From: PALSA-1353 sp050012375
Lineage (GTDB): Bacteria > Planctomycetota > Phycisphaerae > Tepidisphaerales > Tepidisphaeraceae
Assembly: GCA_050012375.1 (NCBI GenBank)
Contig: JBEKHH010000014.1
Location: 1-64,000, forward strand
Length of the DNA: 64,000 nucleotides
Direction: 5' to 3'
The notes under the pieces were generated by a model. The model worked only from the letters and a program-made list of their open reading frames with translations. It made no database searches and had not been told where the DNA came from. Made by a program: the position numbers and the translations under genes. How positions within the stretch are numbered: position 1 is the stretch's first letter; each line of letters opens with the position of its first letter. Positions 8,423-17,088 of the stretch are shown piece after piece.

Positions 8423-10871
8423 GGCGTGACATGCGCCGAGTCCGCCGCATCGCCAATCCTGCGCCGACCGCGCACGCCACGCTCGCCGCCCCGGGCTCCG
8501 GCACATCGGCCATCAACCCGTTCGCCGCGGCGTAGGCGTCAATTGCGGCGTAGTCGGCGGCGGGCAACACAATGGCAGTCCCGTTGGCGGTCTTGCCGAG
8601 ATTGATGGCCAAGGCGGTGAAGTCGGAGCCGGTAATCGTGCCGGTCGCGCTGTAAAAGAAGTTGCCCTGGTCCCAGGCGAATTTCCCTGACTTGCCTAAG
8701 TTGGTGGCCAAGATGGTGAAGTCAGCGCCGGTGACTGTGCCGGTGAGAGTCGCATCGCCGAGCAGTGTGTATTTGATCTCAATCTGGCCGGAGGGGAGTC
8801 CGGCGGGGTTGCCGGGGTCGGCCGAATCGGCATAGCCCAGGGCGTATTGTCCGCCTGCCACGACGGACGAGCTTGAAATCCCCGTGCCATTCCACGCGCC
8901 GTTGTTGTATCCGCTCTGAAGGTACTGCCGAATGGTCGCCACGGGATCGGCCGCGCCGGCATAGTTGATGAACAGATGGTTATTGGTCAGATCGAGCGTC
9001 GAGCCGGCGCCAATGGTGAGCGACGATACGCTGCATCCGCCGGCGCCGACGGCGATCTGTAAGGTGTTTTTCGATGATCCGTTTCCCACGGTCAGCCGGC
9101 CGGCTCCGGTGATTCCGGCGATGGAGCTGTTCACGTTTACGGTAAGCGAGCCGTTGTTGACGATGGCAACGTGATTCGAGCTGGTCAGGGAATCGGTGAA
9201 TGGATCGGTGCTCCCGCCAACCATCACAGACGAACCCGCGTTGATGTTCAGGGCCGAGCCCGGGATCACGTACACGCTGGCGCCGCTCAGGGAGAACGAA
9301 ACAGTCCCGGTGTCGGTAACATTCAACGTTCCGCCCATCCACGTCAGCGACGCGGGGCTCAGCGCAAGCGTGGCGGAGGGCGCGGCGTCGATGGTTCCTC
9401 CCGCTGCGCCGACTTCCATCGGCCGGCTGGAGCTGAATCCCGCCGTTACCGCCAGGGTTCCACCGGTGAATGCCACTCCCAGGCCCGCGGAGCCGATGGC
9501 GCCATTGGAGGACGCGGTCAGCCTGCTGCCGGTGGCGATTTCCACCGGCTCGTCACCCGTCAGGGTCAATCCCAACAATCCGTTGGGCTGATCGAAGGTC
9601 CCCCAGTCAAACGCGCCGGCATTGATATCGAACGAATTCAAATCCAAAGACGCGACCAGAAAATTCATCCCCAGGTCGCCATCCAGGGTCAGCGTCTTGC
9701 CGGTCGTCGGGTCCTGCATGGATATATCCAGCACGACCACAGGGGCATCGACAAAATTCAGCGGCTCACCTTCGATCGTCGGTATCGTCAGAGAATCCAG
9801 ATAAAAACCCGCGGCGTCCACTTGTCCGCCGGTGCCTTGAACCGGCACTGCAAAATCACTGGAGACTTCCGTCCCGTTATCGGTGCTGATCAAATAGGGA
9901 TCGCCGTTGGAATCCAGCAATTGATTCCCCTTGGAATCGGTGGCGTATTCCACGTGCATTTTGGCCGCCTCCGCGGTCGAAAGGAACGACACGTCCGCCC
10001 CGGTGTCCAAGAGAAAACTTCCCGTCGAAGTATGTCCTTCATAGGAAATGGCAATGGGCGGCGTGTTGTCCGGCGGCGGGTTGGATTGCAACTGCCGAAG
10101 CGGATTCGGGCCGATGAACGGATTCGCCGCCGTTGCCGGCCTTGGCGCCCCCGCCGGTGATACGGTCGTGAATTGGTCGAAGGAAGCATAGCTGAGCTTC
10201 ACGTGATATTGCGTCTGCGGAATCCCCGGATCGGTGTCCAATGTGGAGGGATTCAGCGGCGTGCCCGGCGCGCAAAGATACGTATGCTCCTCGTCCAGTT
10301 CATTCACCGGCCGAAGATCAAGCACGGCAACCTTCCCCTGCATGACCGGCATGCCGGCAATGTTGATCTGATCGGAAGGATCATCGGCGGGAACTGGATT
10401 CAACTCGGCCCGCAGCGGCGGGAGGTTCGTCGTATAGTCGCTGACGTCCGGAGCGGTGCCGCCGTACTCGACGTCGTTGTCGCTGCTGAACGGGGCCACC
10501 GAAAAGTAATAGGGCGTGGAAACGTTGTATGCCGATGTTCCGCCTATGCCTATGTCGTTGTATTGAATCTCCGTCCCGTCGTAACTGTCGGCATTCAGAG
10601 CGAAGGATTGCCAAACCTCGTTGCTGAGCAGGACGGTGCTTGTGCCCGTGTCGAGGTAAGCCTGTATGTCGTACGACGAGTTTCCCTGTACATCCTGCCC
10701 AATCATCGGGCTATCGGTGGGATTTTGGCGCACGATCATGTGGGTTTGGGGCTGATCGATCGCCGCCGGCAGGACGCCCTCAATATCCACCGCGCGCGCC
10801 GCCTGCCAGACGGCGCAGATACCCAGCGGAATCAATCCTCGCGATATTTGCCGGTTGAAACGTCGGGACAT
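8409..10871 (-). CDS. Exported protein with two aspartic-protease-like DTG motifs, dockerin-like segment and PEP-CTERM tail
   Basis: The 820-residue product starts at the ATG at 10871; a TTG four codons upstream is less likely. A signal peptide covers about residues 1-28. Two lobes each carry a retropepsin-type catalytic triad, DTGT at 74-77 and DTGA at 289-292, as in bilobal aspartic proteases. A Gly/Ser/Thr-rich beta-solenoid-like stretch (about 420-640) follows. Next comes a duplicated dockerin-like segment (GADFTILATNLG and GSDFTALAINLG) in which some calcium-ligand Asp positions are Thr or Ser. It ends with VPEP, a short hydrophobic stretch and RRTRRMSRR, a PEP-CTERM sorting signal. A surface-anchored protease is a plausible inference. 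The stop lies in the right REP-like palindrome. Confidence 0.75.
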   Translation of the reverse strand: MSRRFNRQISRGLIPLGICAVWQAARAVDIEGVLPAAIDQPQTHMIVRQNPTDSPMIGQDVQGNSSYDIQAYLDTGTSTVLLSNEVWQSFALNADSYDGTEIQYNDIGIGGTSAYNVSTPYYFSVAPFSSDNDVEYGGTAPDVSDYTTNLPPLRAELNPVPADDPSDQINIAGMPVMQGKVAVLDLRPVNELDEEHTYLCAPGTPLNPSTLDTDPGIPQTQYHVKLSYASFDQFTTVSPAGAPRPATAANPFIGPNPLRQLQSNPPPDNTPPIAISYEGHTSTGSFLLDTGADVSFLSTAEAAKMHVEYATDSKGNQLLDSNGDPYLISTDNGTEVSSDFAVPVQGTGGQVDAAGFYLDSLTIPTIEGEPLNFVDAPVVVLDISMQDPTTGKTLTLDGDLGMNFLVASLDLNSFDINAGAFDWGTFDQPNGLLGLTLTGDEPVEIATGSRLTASSNGAIGSAGLGVAFTGGTLAVTAGFSSSRPMEVGAAGGTIDAAPSATLALSPASLTWMGGTLNVTDTGTVSFSLSGASVYVIPGSALNINAGSSVMVGGSTDPFTDSLTSSNHVAIVNNGSLTVNVNSSIAGITGAGRLTVGNGSSKNTLQIAVGAGGCSVSSLTIGAGSTLDLTNNHLFINYAGAADPVATIRQYLQSGYNNGAWNGTGISSSSVVAGGQYALGYADSADPGNPAGLPSGQIEIKYTLLGDATLTGTVTGADFTILATNLGKSGKFAWDQGNFFYSATGTITGSDFTALAINLGKTANGTAIVLPAADYAAIDAYAAANGLMADVPEPGAASVACAVGAGLAMRRTRRMSRRSPI

Positions 10872-10960
10872 CGAGCGCACCAAAGATTCGCTCTATAGCA
10901 TCCCCCGGAGGATCGCCCCAGCCGCCAACAGGTTACCATTTCCCCCGACCCACGACAACG

Positions 10961-12370
10961 TTATTTTTCCGCCGCCAGATCCAGCACCAGCACCGAATCG
11001 ATTGCGTCCGGCGCTAAGATGGGAAGCTTGACCCACACCTGATCCCCTTGCTGCTCAACCAAAAGGCCGCTTTGCAGATCATCGGCCAGCATATATGCCC
11101 TGGTCACCGAGCCGGCGACTCCCTTCAGCATAAAGCCACGCGCCGGCCAGTTGAACAGGTGGATGAAGAGCTTTCCCGGCTTGGTGGTGCATCGCCAATC
11201 CCACTTGGCCGTCCAAATCGGCTGGCCGTGCTTGTCCGTTTTCTTTGAATCAAATTGACCCGCTTCGTCTCCGAAGGCGGTGGGCCCGGACCCGTAGATC
11301 GAATCGCCGTTCACCTTCAGCCAATCGCCGATCGCCGTGAGCCGATCGACCTCCGGCTGGGGAATGATGCCCTCGCTGGTGGGCCCGACATTGAGGAGGT
11401 AATTTCCGCCTTTGCTGGCGATATCCACGAGGTTGCGGAGCAGCGTCGCGGTGGATTTGAAATTCGTATCGTTGGATTTATATCCCCAGGTATCGTTGAT
11501 GGTCATGCACGTTTCCCAGTCCCGGCCGGGATACCCGTGCGGTGGAATGTGCTGCTCGGGAGTTTCGGTATCCCCCTCAAATCCGCCGCCCAGACGGTTG
11601 TTCACGATGATCTGCCTCTGGAGGTCGAGCAGGGGCAAAAATTCGGCGGCGCGCTGCGGCGTCATCAGCTTGCCCGGCGTGTCGAACCACAACACCGCCA
11701 CGGAACCATAGTTCGTCATCAACTCCCTCACCTGGGGCACGGCGACGTTTTTCAAGTAGGCATCAAAATCCCCATCCTGCGCCTTGTCCCAATGGCCGCC
11801 CCGCGCGTCCCCGCCGGGATGATGCCAATCCTGGCATTGCGAGTAATAAAACCCCAGCTTGATCCCCGCGGCCTGACAGGCCTCGGCCAGTTCCGCCAGC
11901 GGATCGCGAGCAAACGGCGTGGCATCGGTGATGTTGTAGCCGTCCACCTTCGTGTGAAACATGGCGAAGCCGTCATGGTGCTTGGCGGTGATGACGATGT
12001 ATTTCATTCCCGCCGCTCGCGCGGTCCTGACCCAATGGTCCGAGTCGAACCCGACCGGATTGAACCGCTCGGCGTATTGCGCATATTCGGCGACAGGGAT
12101 TTTTGCGCGGTTCATGATCCATTCGCCGATGCCGGGAATTTCCTTGTCGTTGTAAACGCCGGCGGGCACGGAATAGACGCCCCAGTGAATGAACAATCCG
12201 AATCTCGCCTCGCGCCACCATTTCATGCGCGCCTCATGCTGCGAGGGCGTTTCCTTGCGCTCCAGAACGGGTTGGGTTGAGGGCTGCGTGGACGGGCCTG
12301 TTTGTGCCATAACGCCGCTCGTGAAAATGAACCCCGCTAAAATCGCTCCTAGAACATACGAATGATTCAT
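10961..12370 (-). CDS. Secreted alpha-L-fucosidase, glycoside hydrolase family 29
   Basis: The 469-residue enzyme should release terminal L-fucose from glycans by a retaining mechanism. It has a signal peptide ending near VMAQTG (about residue 24). The family's N-terminal signature (WWREARFGLFIHWGVYS) follows, then KYIVITAKHHDGFAMF in the (beta/alpha)8 barrel, and WFDT around the nucleophile Asp. A C-terminal beta-sandwich completes the usual length. It lies upstream of, and on the same strand as, the PEP-CTERM gene (gap about 90 bases). With the esterase at 13113 and the glycosidase at 61695 it fits a polysaccharide-degrading lifestyle. Confidence 0.93.
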   Translation of the reverse strand: MNHSYVLGAILAGFIFTSGVMAQTGPSTQPSTQPVLERKETPSQHEARMKWWREARFGLFIHWGVYSVPAGVYNDKEIPGIGEWIMNRAKIPVAEYAQYAERFNPVGFDSDHWVRTARAAGMKYIVITAKHHDGFAMFHTKVDGYNITDATPFARDPLAELAEACQAAGIKLGFYYSQCQDWHHPGGDARGGHWDKAQDGDFDAYLKNVAVPQVRELMTNYGSVAVLWFDTPGKLMTPQRAAEFLPLLDLQRQIIVNNRLGGGFEGDTETPEQHIPPHGYPGRDWETCMTINDTWGYKSNDTNFKSTATLLRNLVDIASKGGNYLLNVGPTSEGIIPQPEVDRLTAIGDWLKVNGDSIYGSGPTAFGDEAGQFDSKKTDKHGQPIWTAKWDWRCTTKPGKLFIHLFNWPARGFMLKGVAGSVTRAYMLADDLQSGLLVEQQGDQVWVKLPILAPDAIDSVLVLDLAAEK

Positions 12371-12570
12371 GCGGGCCGGAGTATATCCATCAATCGCGCG
12401 GTCCGCACACGGAATGCGGGAGGGACTTTGTGATGCGCCTAAAACCGGAAGAAGACTTTGGCCCTGGATGAAAATCGGCGGAATCCGAACCGATCCCCCC
12501 TGAACTGCATGAAAAGCCTGGCCGATGTTCAGAACCCTCCCCCTCTAATCCGATAATCAAAATAGGTCCA

Positions 12571-12984
12571 ATGCGTCTTCCCGCCCATCTTCTGCAGCAG
12601 ATTGTCGGGCATCCGGTGGCCCATTTCTCCGGTTCCGGGCATAAGCGTGCCCTGGGCCGTGTGACGCTTGAAACCCAAGCCACGGTTTCCCCGATCCACG
12701 ACGATCTGTTGGACAATCCGATCGACGTAACCGTGCATGACATCTCCGTCGATGCCATCGGACTGGTCAGTCCCCAAGCCATGATGCCGTCGGCGAACCT
12801 GGCCGTCCGGATTCCCCTGTCCGATGACGAATCCCTGGCGATCCACTGCCAAGTCACGCGCTGCGTGCGTCAGGCCGACGGGCGATTTGCTCTTGTCGCG
12901 AAATTCATCCGCCTTATCGGTGTCCAATCGCCCGAGTTGCAATGCCCGTCCGGCACGTCAAAGCACAATGAGCCTGCCGATTGA
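12571..12984 (+). CDS. PilZ-like domain protein
   Basis: This 137-residue soluble protein has the outline of a PilZ domain: a basic stretch (GSGHKRALGRVTLE), then VTVHDISVDAIGLVSP corresponding to the D/NxSxxG core, and a beta-barrel ending in ALVAKFIRL. PilZ domains bind cyclic di-GMP, but the usual RxxxR is not clean here (KRALGR), so nucleotide binding is uncertain. It stands alone, with the fucosidase upstream diverging from it and a strong intrinsic terminator 87 bases downstream. Confidence 0.55.
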   Translation: MRLPAHLLQQIVGHPVAHFSGSGHKRALGRVTLETQATVSPIHDDLLDNPIDVTVHDISVDAIGLVSPQAMMPSANLAVRIPLSDDESLAIHCQVTRCVRQADGRFALVAKFIRLIGVQSPELQCPSGTSKHNEPAD

Positions 12985-13070
12985 CTGCGAGCCGGAACTG
13001 CATTTTTTCAAATTGACGCAGCACCACTTCGCCATTGTTCTTTGACTTTCGATTGATCTGAAAACAAAAT

Positions 13071-13101
13071 GCAACCCCGATTACATCGGGGTTGCTTTTT
13101 T
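13071..13101 (+). terminator. Intrinsic terminator after the PilZ-like gene
   Basis: A perfect 10-bp stem (GCAACCCCGA with TCGGGGTTGC, loop TTACA) is followed at once by six T residues. It ends 12 bases before the start codon of the esterase gene. The sequence just upstream (TTGACT at 13042-13047, 17 bases, CAAAAT at 13065-13070) looks like a promoter for that next gene. Confidence 0.85.
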
Positions 13102-13112
13102 CCGGAGGGCTC

Positions 13113-14063
13113 ATGCCTTCAATCGACATGCCGTTGGAGCAGCTTCGGCAATACAAGCCGACGCTCTATCGCCAGGAGGATTTCGAATCCTTCTGGAATA
13201 CGACCCTGACGCAATCGGACAAGCAGCCGCTCAATGCGGAACTGATTCCGTACGATCTGCCGACGCGCGGGTTGCAATGTTTCGCCGTTCGTTTCGATGG
13301 ATTCGGCGGCGGGCGACTGGCTGGGTGGTATCTGCGCCCTGACGCTCGCGGAAAATGTCCCGGGCTTTGCGTGTACCATGGATACAGTGTTCGGGCGGCG
13401 CGGCCGCTGGATTTGGTTCCTTTCGCTACGCAGGGGATTTGCGTTCTGAGCATGGACTGCCGCGGCCAGGAGGGCCAGTCACAAGATGGCGCGGTGTATC
13501 CCGAAGGGCATCACCTGGGCTGGATGACAGCCGGCATCCGCGATCCCCGATCGTACTATTTTCGTTACGTTTACGCCGACGCCGTCCGCGCCCTGGAAGT
13601 GCTGGCCCATCGCGAGGAAGTGGATGCAAGCCGACTGGCCGTCACGGGCGCCAGCCAGGGCGGGGGGTTGAGCCTCGCCGCGGCCGCGCTGTCGCGCAAG
13701 CCCATTCTCGCACTGCCCGATATCCCTTTCCTTTGCGATTTCCGGCGATCCATCACGATCGCGACGGCCGGCCCGTATCCAGAAATCACCGGATTCCTGA
13801 AATCCTTCCCGCACCTCTATGAGCAGACGATCCGCACGCTGAGCTATTTCGATTGCCTGAACCTGGCGCCGTGGATCACCTGCCGCACGATTGTTTCCAA
13901 CGGCTTGTGCGACGAGATCTGCCCGCCCAGTTCCATTTACGCCGTGTACAACCACATCACGGCCGAGAAGCAGATGGAGGTTTATCCGTTCCACAAGCAC
14001 GAATTCCCGCACGAACACCACGAGCTGAAATACCGGCTGATCACGGAAATCCTCAGACCGTGA
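13113..14063 (+). CDS. Acetyl xylan esterase / cephalosporin-C deacetylase family (CE7)
   Basis: The 316-residue alpha/beta-hydrolase removes acetyl groups from xylo-oligosaccharides or related acetyl esters. It has the nucleophile elbow GASQGG, the CE7 signature DCRGQEGQS, and a C-terminal His-rich segment (FHKHEFPHEH) in the catalytic His region. No signal peptide is present, so it is probably cytoplasmic, as other CE7 enzymes are. I chose the ATG at 13113 because GGAGGG lies 4-9 bases before it; an upstream TTG (13092) falls inside the terminator hairpin. xseA follows on the same strand. Confidence 0.88.
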   Translation: MPSIDMPLEQLRQYKPTLYRQEDFESFWNTTLTQSDKQPLNAELIPYDLPTRGLQCFAVRFDGFGGGRLAGWYLRPDARGKCPGLCVYHGYSVRAARPLDLVPFATQGICVLSMDCRGQEGQSQDGAVYPEGHHLGWMTAGIRDPRSYYFRYVYADAVRALEVLAHREEVDASRLAVTGASQGGGLSLAAAALSRKPILALPDIPFLCDFRRSITIATAGPYPEITGFLKSFPHLYEQTIRTLSYFDCLNLAPWITCRTIVSNGLCDEICPPSSIYAVYNHITAEKQMEVYPFHKHEFPHEHHELKYRLITEILRP

Positions 14064-14073
14064 TGGCGTCGTG

Positions 14074-14097
14074 AGCCCCGCATGTATATGCGGGGCT
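14074..14097. repeat. Perfect 10-bp hairpin between esterase and xseA
   Basis: AGCCCCGCAT and ATGCGGGGCT flank a GTAT loop. No T-run follows on either strand, so it is not a classical intrinsic terminator. It may be a transcript-stabilising or attenuating hairpin. Confidence 0.6.
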
Positions 14098-14143
14098 TCG
14101 AGCGATGTGGCGCGTACTCGAACCGGAACCCGTATTACTTCCA

Positions 14144-15529
14144 ATGGCCGATAGCTTCTTCGATTTTCATGAGCGCATCGCCAAACAAAGGGCTGCCGCG
14201 CGCTCGCCGAAGCCGGCCGCCGGAGGCTCGGACGGGACCGCGGAGCCGCTGACGGTCAGCCAGCTCACCGCGGCGATCGAAAAGGCGATCAAAACCGGCG
14301 TGCCCGGGACGATCACCGTCCGCGGGGAGGTCAGCAATGCCAGCGGCCGGCAGGCGTCGGGGCATCTTTATTTTACGCTGAAGGATTCCGCCGCGTGCAT
14401 CAATTGCGGGATGTGGCGCGACGCGGCGTCACGACTGAAATTCAAGCTGGAAGACGGGCTGGAAATGATCGCCACCGGCCGCGTTTCGGTTTACGCGCCG
14501 CAGGGACGATATCAGCTTCAGGTGCAGAGCCTTCAGCCCGCGGGCCGTGGAGCGCTGGAACTGGCATTCCGACAATTGCAGGCCAAGCTTGCCGCCGAGG
14601 GACTTTTCGCCGCGGAGCGCAAGAAGCCGATTCCGCTTTATCCGTCGCGCATCGTCCTGGTCACGAGCCGAGCGACCGCGGCGTTGCAGGACATCCTCAA
14701 AGTTCTTCGCCGATATTCGTGGCTGAAACTGATGGTCTACCACGTGCCGGTGCAGGGCGAAGGCAGCGGCGAGCAGATCGCCCAGGCCATTGCCAACCTG
14801 AACCGGCACGGAGCGGAGATCGGCGGGGTTGACGTGATCGTGCTGTCTCGCGGAGGCGGTTCGCTGGAGGACCTCTGGTCGTTCAACGAGGAAATCGTCG
14901 CCCGCGCGATCGCCGCTTCACGCATCCCCATCGTGACGGGCATCGGACACGAAGTCGATTGCACCATCAGCGATCTCGTCGCCGATTATCACGCGCACAC
15001 GCCGACCGAAGCCGCCCAGGTGATCGCCCGTCATTGGAACCGAGCCGGCGACACGGTGCTGCAATTGGACGCAAGGCTCGATCGCGCCATCCGCCAAGTC
15101 ATCCAGGATGCCCGGCAGCGCCTCAGCGGCATCGAGCGTCACGAATTCCTCCGCCGTCCGCTGGATCGCATCCAGATGTTGGGCCAACTTCTCGACGAGC
15201 GGCAGAAGTCGGCGACGTTGGCGCTGCGCGCTCGTCTGGGCCAGGCGAGGCATCGGCTTTTCGCCGTTGAACCCCGGCTTTTAGTCGCGGCCCAATCCTC
15301 GCTGAAAATCCGCGTCGCCCGCCTCGATGCGCTGGACCGGCAACTCCAGGCCCTTTCCCCCCAGGCCGTGCTGAATCGCGGCTACACCATCACGTCGATG
15401 AAGAAAACCGGCCAGATTCTGCGCAGCTCGACGGCCGCGAAGACCGGCGACCGTTTGCTGACGCGATTCGCCGACGGCGAAACGGAGTCCATTGTCCAGG
15501 ATTCCCGGCAGATGTCGTTGTTTGAATGA
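14144..15529 (+). CDS. xseA: Exodeoxyribonuclease VII large subunit
   Basis: XseA is the catalytic subunit of exonuclease VII, which degrades single-stranded DNA from both ends with many copies of the small subunit XseB. The protein has the N-terminal OB fold (VRGEVSNASGRQASGHLYFTLK begins near residue 60), the nuclease core with VIVLSRGGGSLEDLWSFNEE and GIGHEVDCTISDLVADYHAHTPTEAA, and a long C-terminal coiled coil. The ATG at 14144 gives 461 residues and begins MADSFFDFHERI, the better match; an in-frame ATG at 14105 would add 13 poorly fitting residues. xseB is not adjacent and was not found in the window. Confidence 0.95.
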   Translation: MADSFFDFHERIAKQRAAARSPKPAAGGSDGTAEPLTVSQLTAAIEKAIKTGVPGTITVRGEVSNASGRQASGHLYFTLKDSAACINCGMWRDAASRLKFKLEDGLEMIATGRVSVYAPQGRYQLQVQSLQPAGRGALELAFRQLQAKLAAEGLFAAERKKPIPLYPSRIVLVTSRATAALQDILKVLRRYSWLKLMVYHVPVQGEGSGEQIAQAIANLNRHGAEIGGVDVIVLSRGGGSLEDLWSFNEEIVARAIAASRIPIVTGIGHEVDCTISDLVADYHAHTPTEAAQVIARHWNRAGDTVLQLDARLDRAIRQVIQDARQRLSGIERHEFLRRPLDRIQMLGQLLDERQKSATLALRARLGQARHRLFAVEPRLLVAAQSSLKIRVARLDALDRQLQALSPQAVLNRGYTITSMKKTGQILRSSTAAKTGDRLLTRFADGETESIVQDSRQMSLFE

Positions 15530-15557
15530 ACCCTCTACACCAATCGAACGCTCTGAC

Positions 15558-15605
15558 AGAGCCGCACCCGTGTCGGCCCGGAGCGGGGCGACACGCCCCG
15601 GCTCT
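15558..15605. repeat. REP-like palindrome downstream of xseA
   Basis: AGAGCCG (15558-15564) pairs with CGGCTCT (15599-15605). Inside, CGTGTCG pairs with CGACACG around a GC-rich loop. It is a compact 48-base palindrome between xseA and metK, without a T-run. Its overall style resembles the palindromes around the RAYT gene, but its sequence differs. Confidence 0.7.
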
Positions 15606-15704
15606 GCAATTTCAACAGCTTCCACATATTCCTTGCTCAACCGCCCGACAACCTGTAAATTCCGTTGTTTCTTCACGTAAACCGTTCCTTTGGAGGAGCC
15701 TCCG

Positions 15705-16934
15705 ATGCCCCCCGAATTCCGCCGTAGAAGTCACTTGTTCACCAGCGAATCCGTCACCATGGGCCATCCCGATAAGGTGGCCGACCAAATCAGCGACGCC
15801 GTTCTTGACGCCCTTCTGGCTCAAGACCCCCACAGCCGCGTTGCCTGCGAAACGCTGGTGACCACCGGGCAGGTCGTGCTGGCCGGCGAGATCACGACCG
15901 AGGCGTACATCGATGCCGCCCAGGTGGCGCGCGATACCATCCGCGAGATCGGGTACACGCATCCGGAGATCGGCTTCGATTACCAAAGCTGCGGCGTGTT
16001 GACGGCGCTGCACTCGCAATCGCCCGACATCGCCCGCGGCGTCAATCATGCCGAAGACGACGCCAAGGAACAGGGCGCCGGCGACCAGGGCCTGATGTTC
16101 GGATACGCCTGCGACGAAACCCCCGAGTTGATGCCCTTGCCCATTCACCTGGCTCATCGCCTGGTGGAGCGATTGGCGGAGGTGCGATCGAGCAGCAAGC
16201 TTCCCTGGCTTCGCCCCGACGGGAAGAGCCAGGTCACCGTCGAATACGTGGGCGAGCGACCCACGCGCGTTCATACGGTGGTCATCTCGACGCAGCACGA
16301 TGAAACCGTGCTCGACAAGAAGCACGACCGCATCAGCGAAAAGGCGCGGCGGCAAATCATCGAGCAGGTCATCAAGCCCGTCATTCCCAAAAAGTTCTGG
16401 AACGACGACATTGTTTTCCACATCAATCCCACGGGCAAATTCGTGGTGGGCGGCCCGAGCGGCGATACCGGCCTGACCGGGCGAAAGATCATCGTGGACA
16501 GCTACGGCGGGCGCGGCGCCCACGGCGGCGGCGCCTTCAGCGGAAAAGATCCCTCCAAAGTCGATCGCAGCGCCTGCTACATGGGCCGGTATATCGCCAA
16601 GAACATCGTGGCCGCGGGCCTGGCACGCAGCGCCGAAGTGCAGCTCGCCTATGCCATCGGCGTGGCTCATCCCGTGTCCGTAACCGTCAGCACCGAGAAC
16701 ACCGCGCTGATCCCCGAAGACCAGATCGCCGCACTTGTCAAAGAGCATTTCCCGCTCACGCCGCGCGGCATCATCAAGTATCTCGATTTGCTGCGGCCGA
16801 TTTACAAACAAACCGCCCGGCACGGGCATTTCGGCCGTCCGCCGGGAAGCGACGGCGGCTTCAGTTGGGAAAAAACCAACAAGGCCGAGGCGCTTGCCAA
16901 GGCCGCCGGAATATCGATGAAAAAGGCGGGGTGA
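15705..16934 (+). CDS. metK: S-adenosylmethionine synthetase
   Basis: MetK makes S-adenosylmethionine from methionine and ATP. The 409-residue protein has the family's signature regions: GHPDKVADQISDAVLDALL near the N-terminus, GDQGLMFGYACDETPELMP, and GGGAFSGKDPSKVDRSA (P-loop-like). Length is usual. I chose the ATG at 15705 because GGAGGAG lies 7 bases upstream; a TTG at 15690 overlaps that ribosome binding site. I see no SAM riboswitch in the short leader. A long palindrome follows the gene. Confidence 0.97.
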   Translation: MPPEFRRRSHLFTSESVTMGHPDKVADQISDAVLDALLAQDPHSRVACETLVTTGQVVLAGEITTEAYIDAAQVARDTIREIGYTHPEIGFDYQSCGVLTALHSQSPDIARGVNHAEDDAKEQGAGDQGLMFGYACDETPELMPLPIHLAHRLVERLAEVRSSSKLPWLRPDGKSQVTVEYVGERPTRVHTVVISTQHDETVLDKKHDRISEKARRQIIEQVIKPVIPKKFWNDDIVFHINPTGKFVVGGPSGDTGLTGRKIIVDSYGGRGAHGGGAFSGKDPSKVDRSACYMGRYIAKNIVAAGLARSAEVQLAYAIGVAHPVSVTVSTENTALIPEDQIAALVKEHFPLTPRGIIKYLDLLRPIYKQTARHGHFGRPPGSDGGFSWEKTNKAEALAKAAGISMKKAG

Positions 16935-16938
16935 GCTG

Positions 16939-17088
16939 GAAAACCAGAAATCCGAAACCAGAAACCAGAATCAAACCCGAATGACCAAAACCCGAAACGA
17001 AGGCCGCTTCAGTCATTCGGATTTCGGATTTGATTCGTCCCCGGCGCGCCGGGACCTTCGGCATTCTGGTTTCGGGTTTCTGGTTTTC
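16939..17088. repeat. Long intergenic palindrome, family A copy 1
   Basis: The 25-base outer arms (16939-16963 and 17064-17088) are reverse complements with one mismatch. The arms are CCGAAA/CCAGAAA-rich. Inside, 16968-17018 matches 60219-60269 with two mismatches, so this is a dispersed element. It lies between the convergent metK and mgtE genes and reaches the mgtE stop codon. Confidence 0.85.

Noticed and set aside
15530..15704. A SAM riboswitch upstream of metK
   Set aside because: The leader contains only a compact palindrome; no SAM-I or SAM-II core motif could be found by eye.
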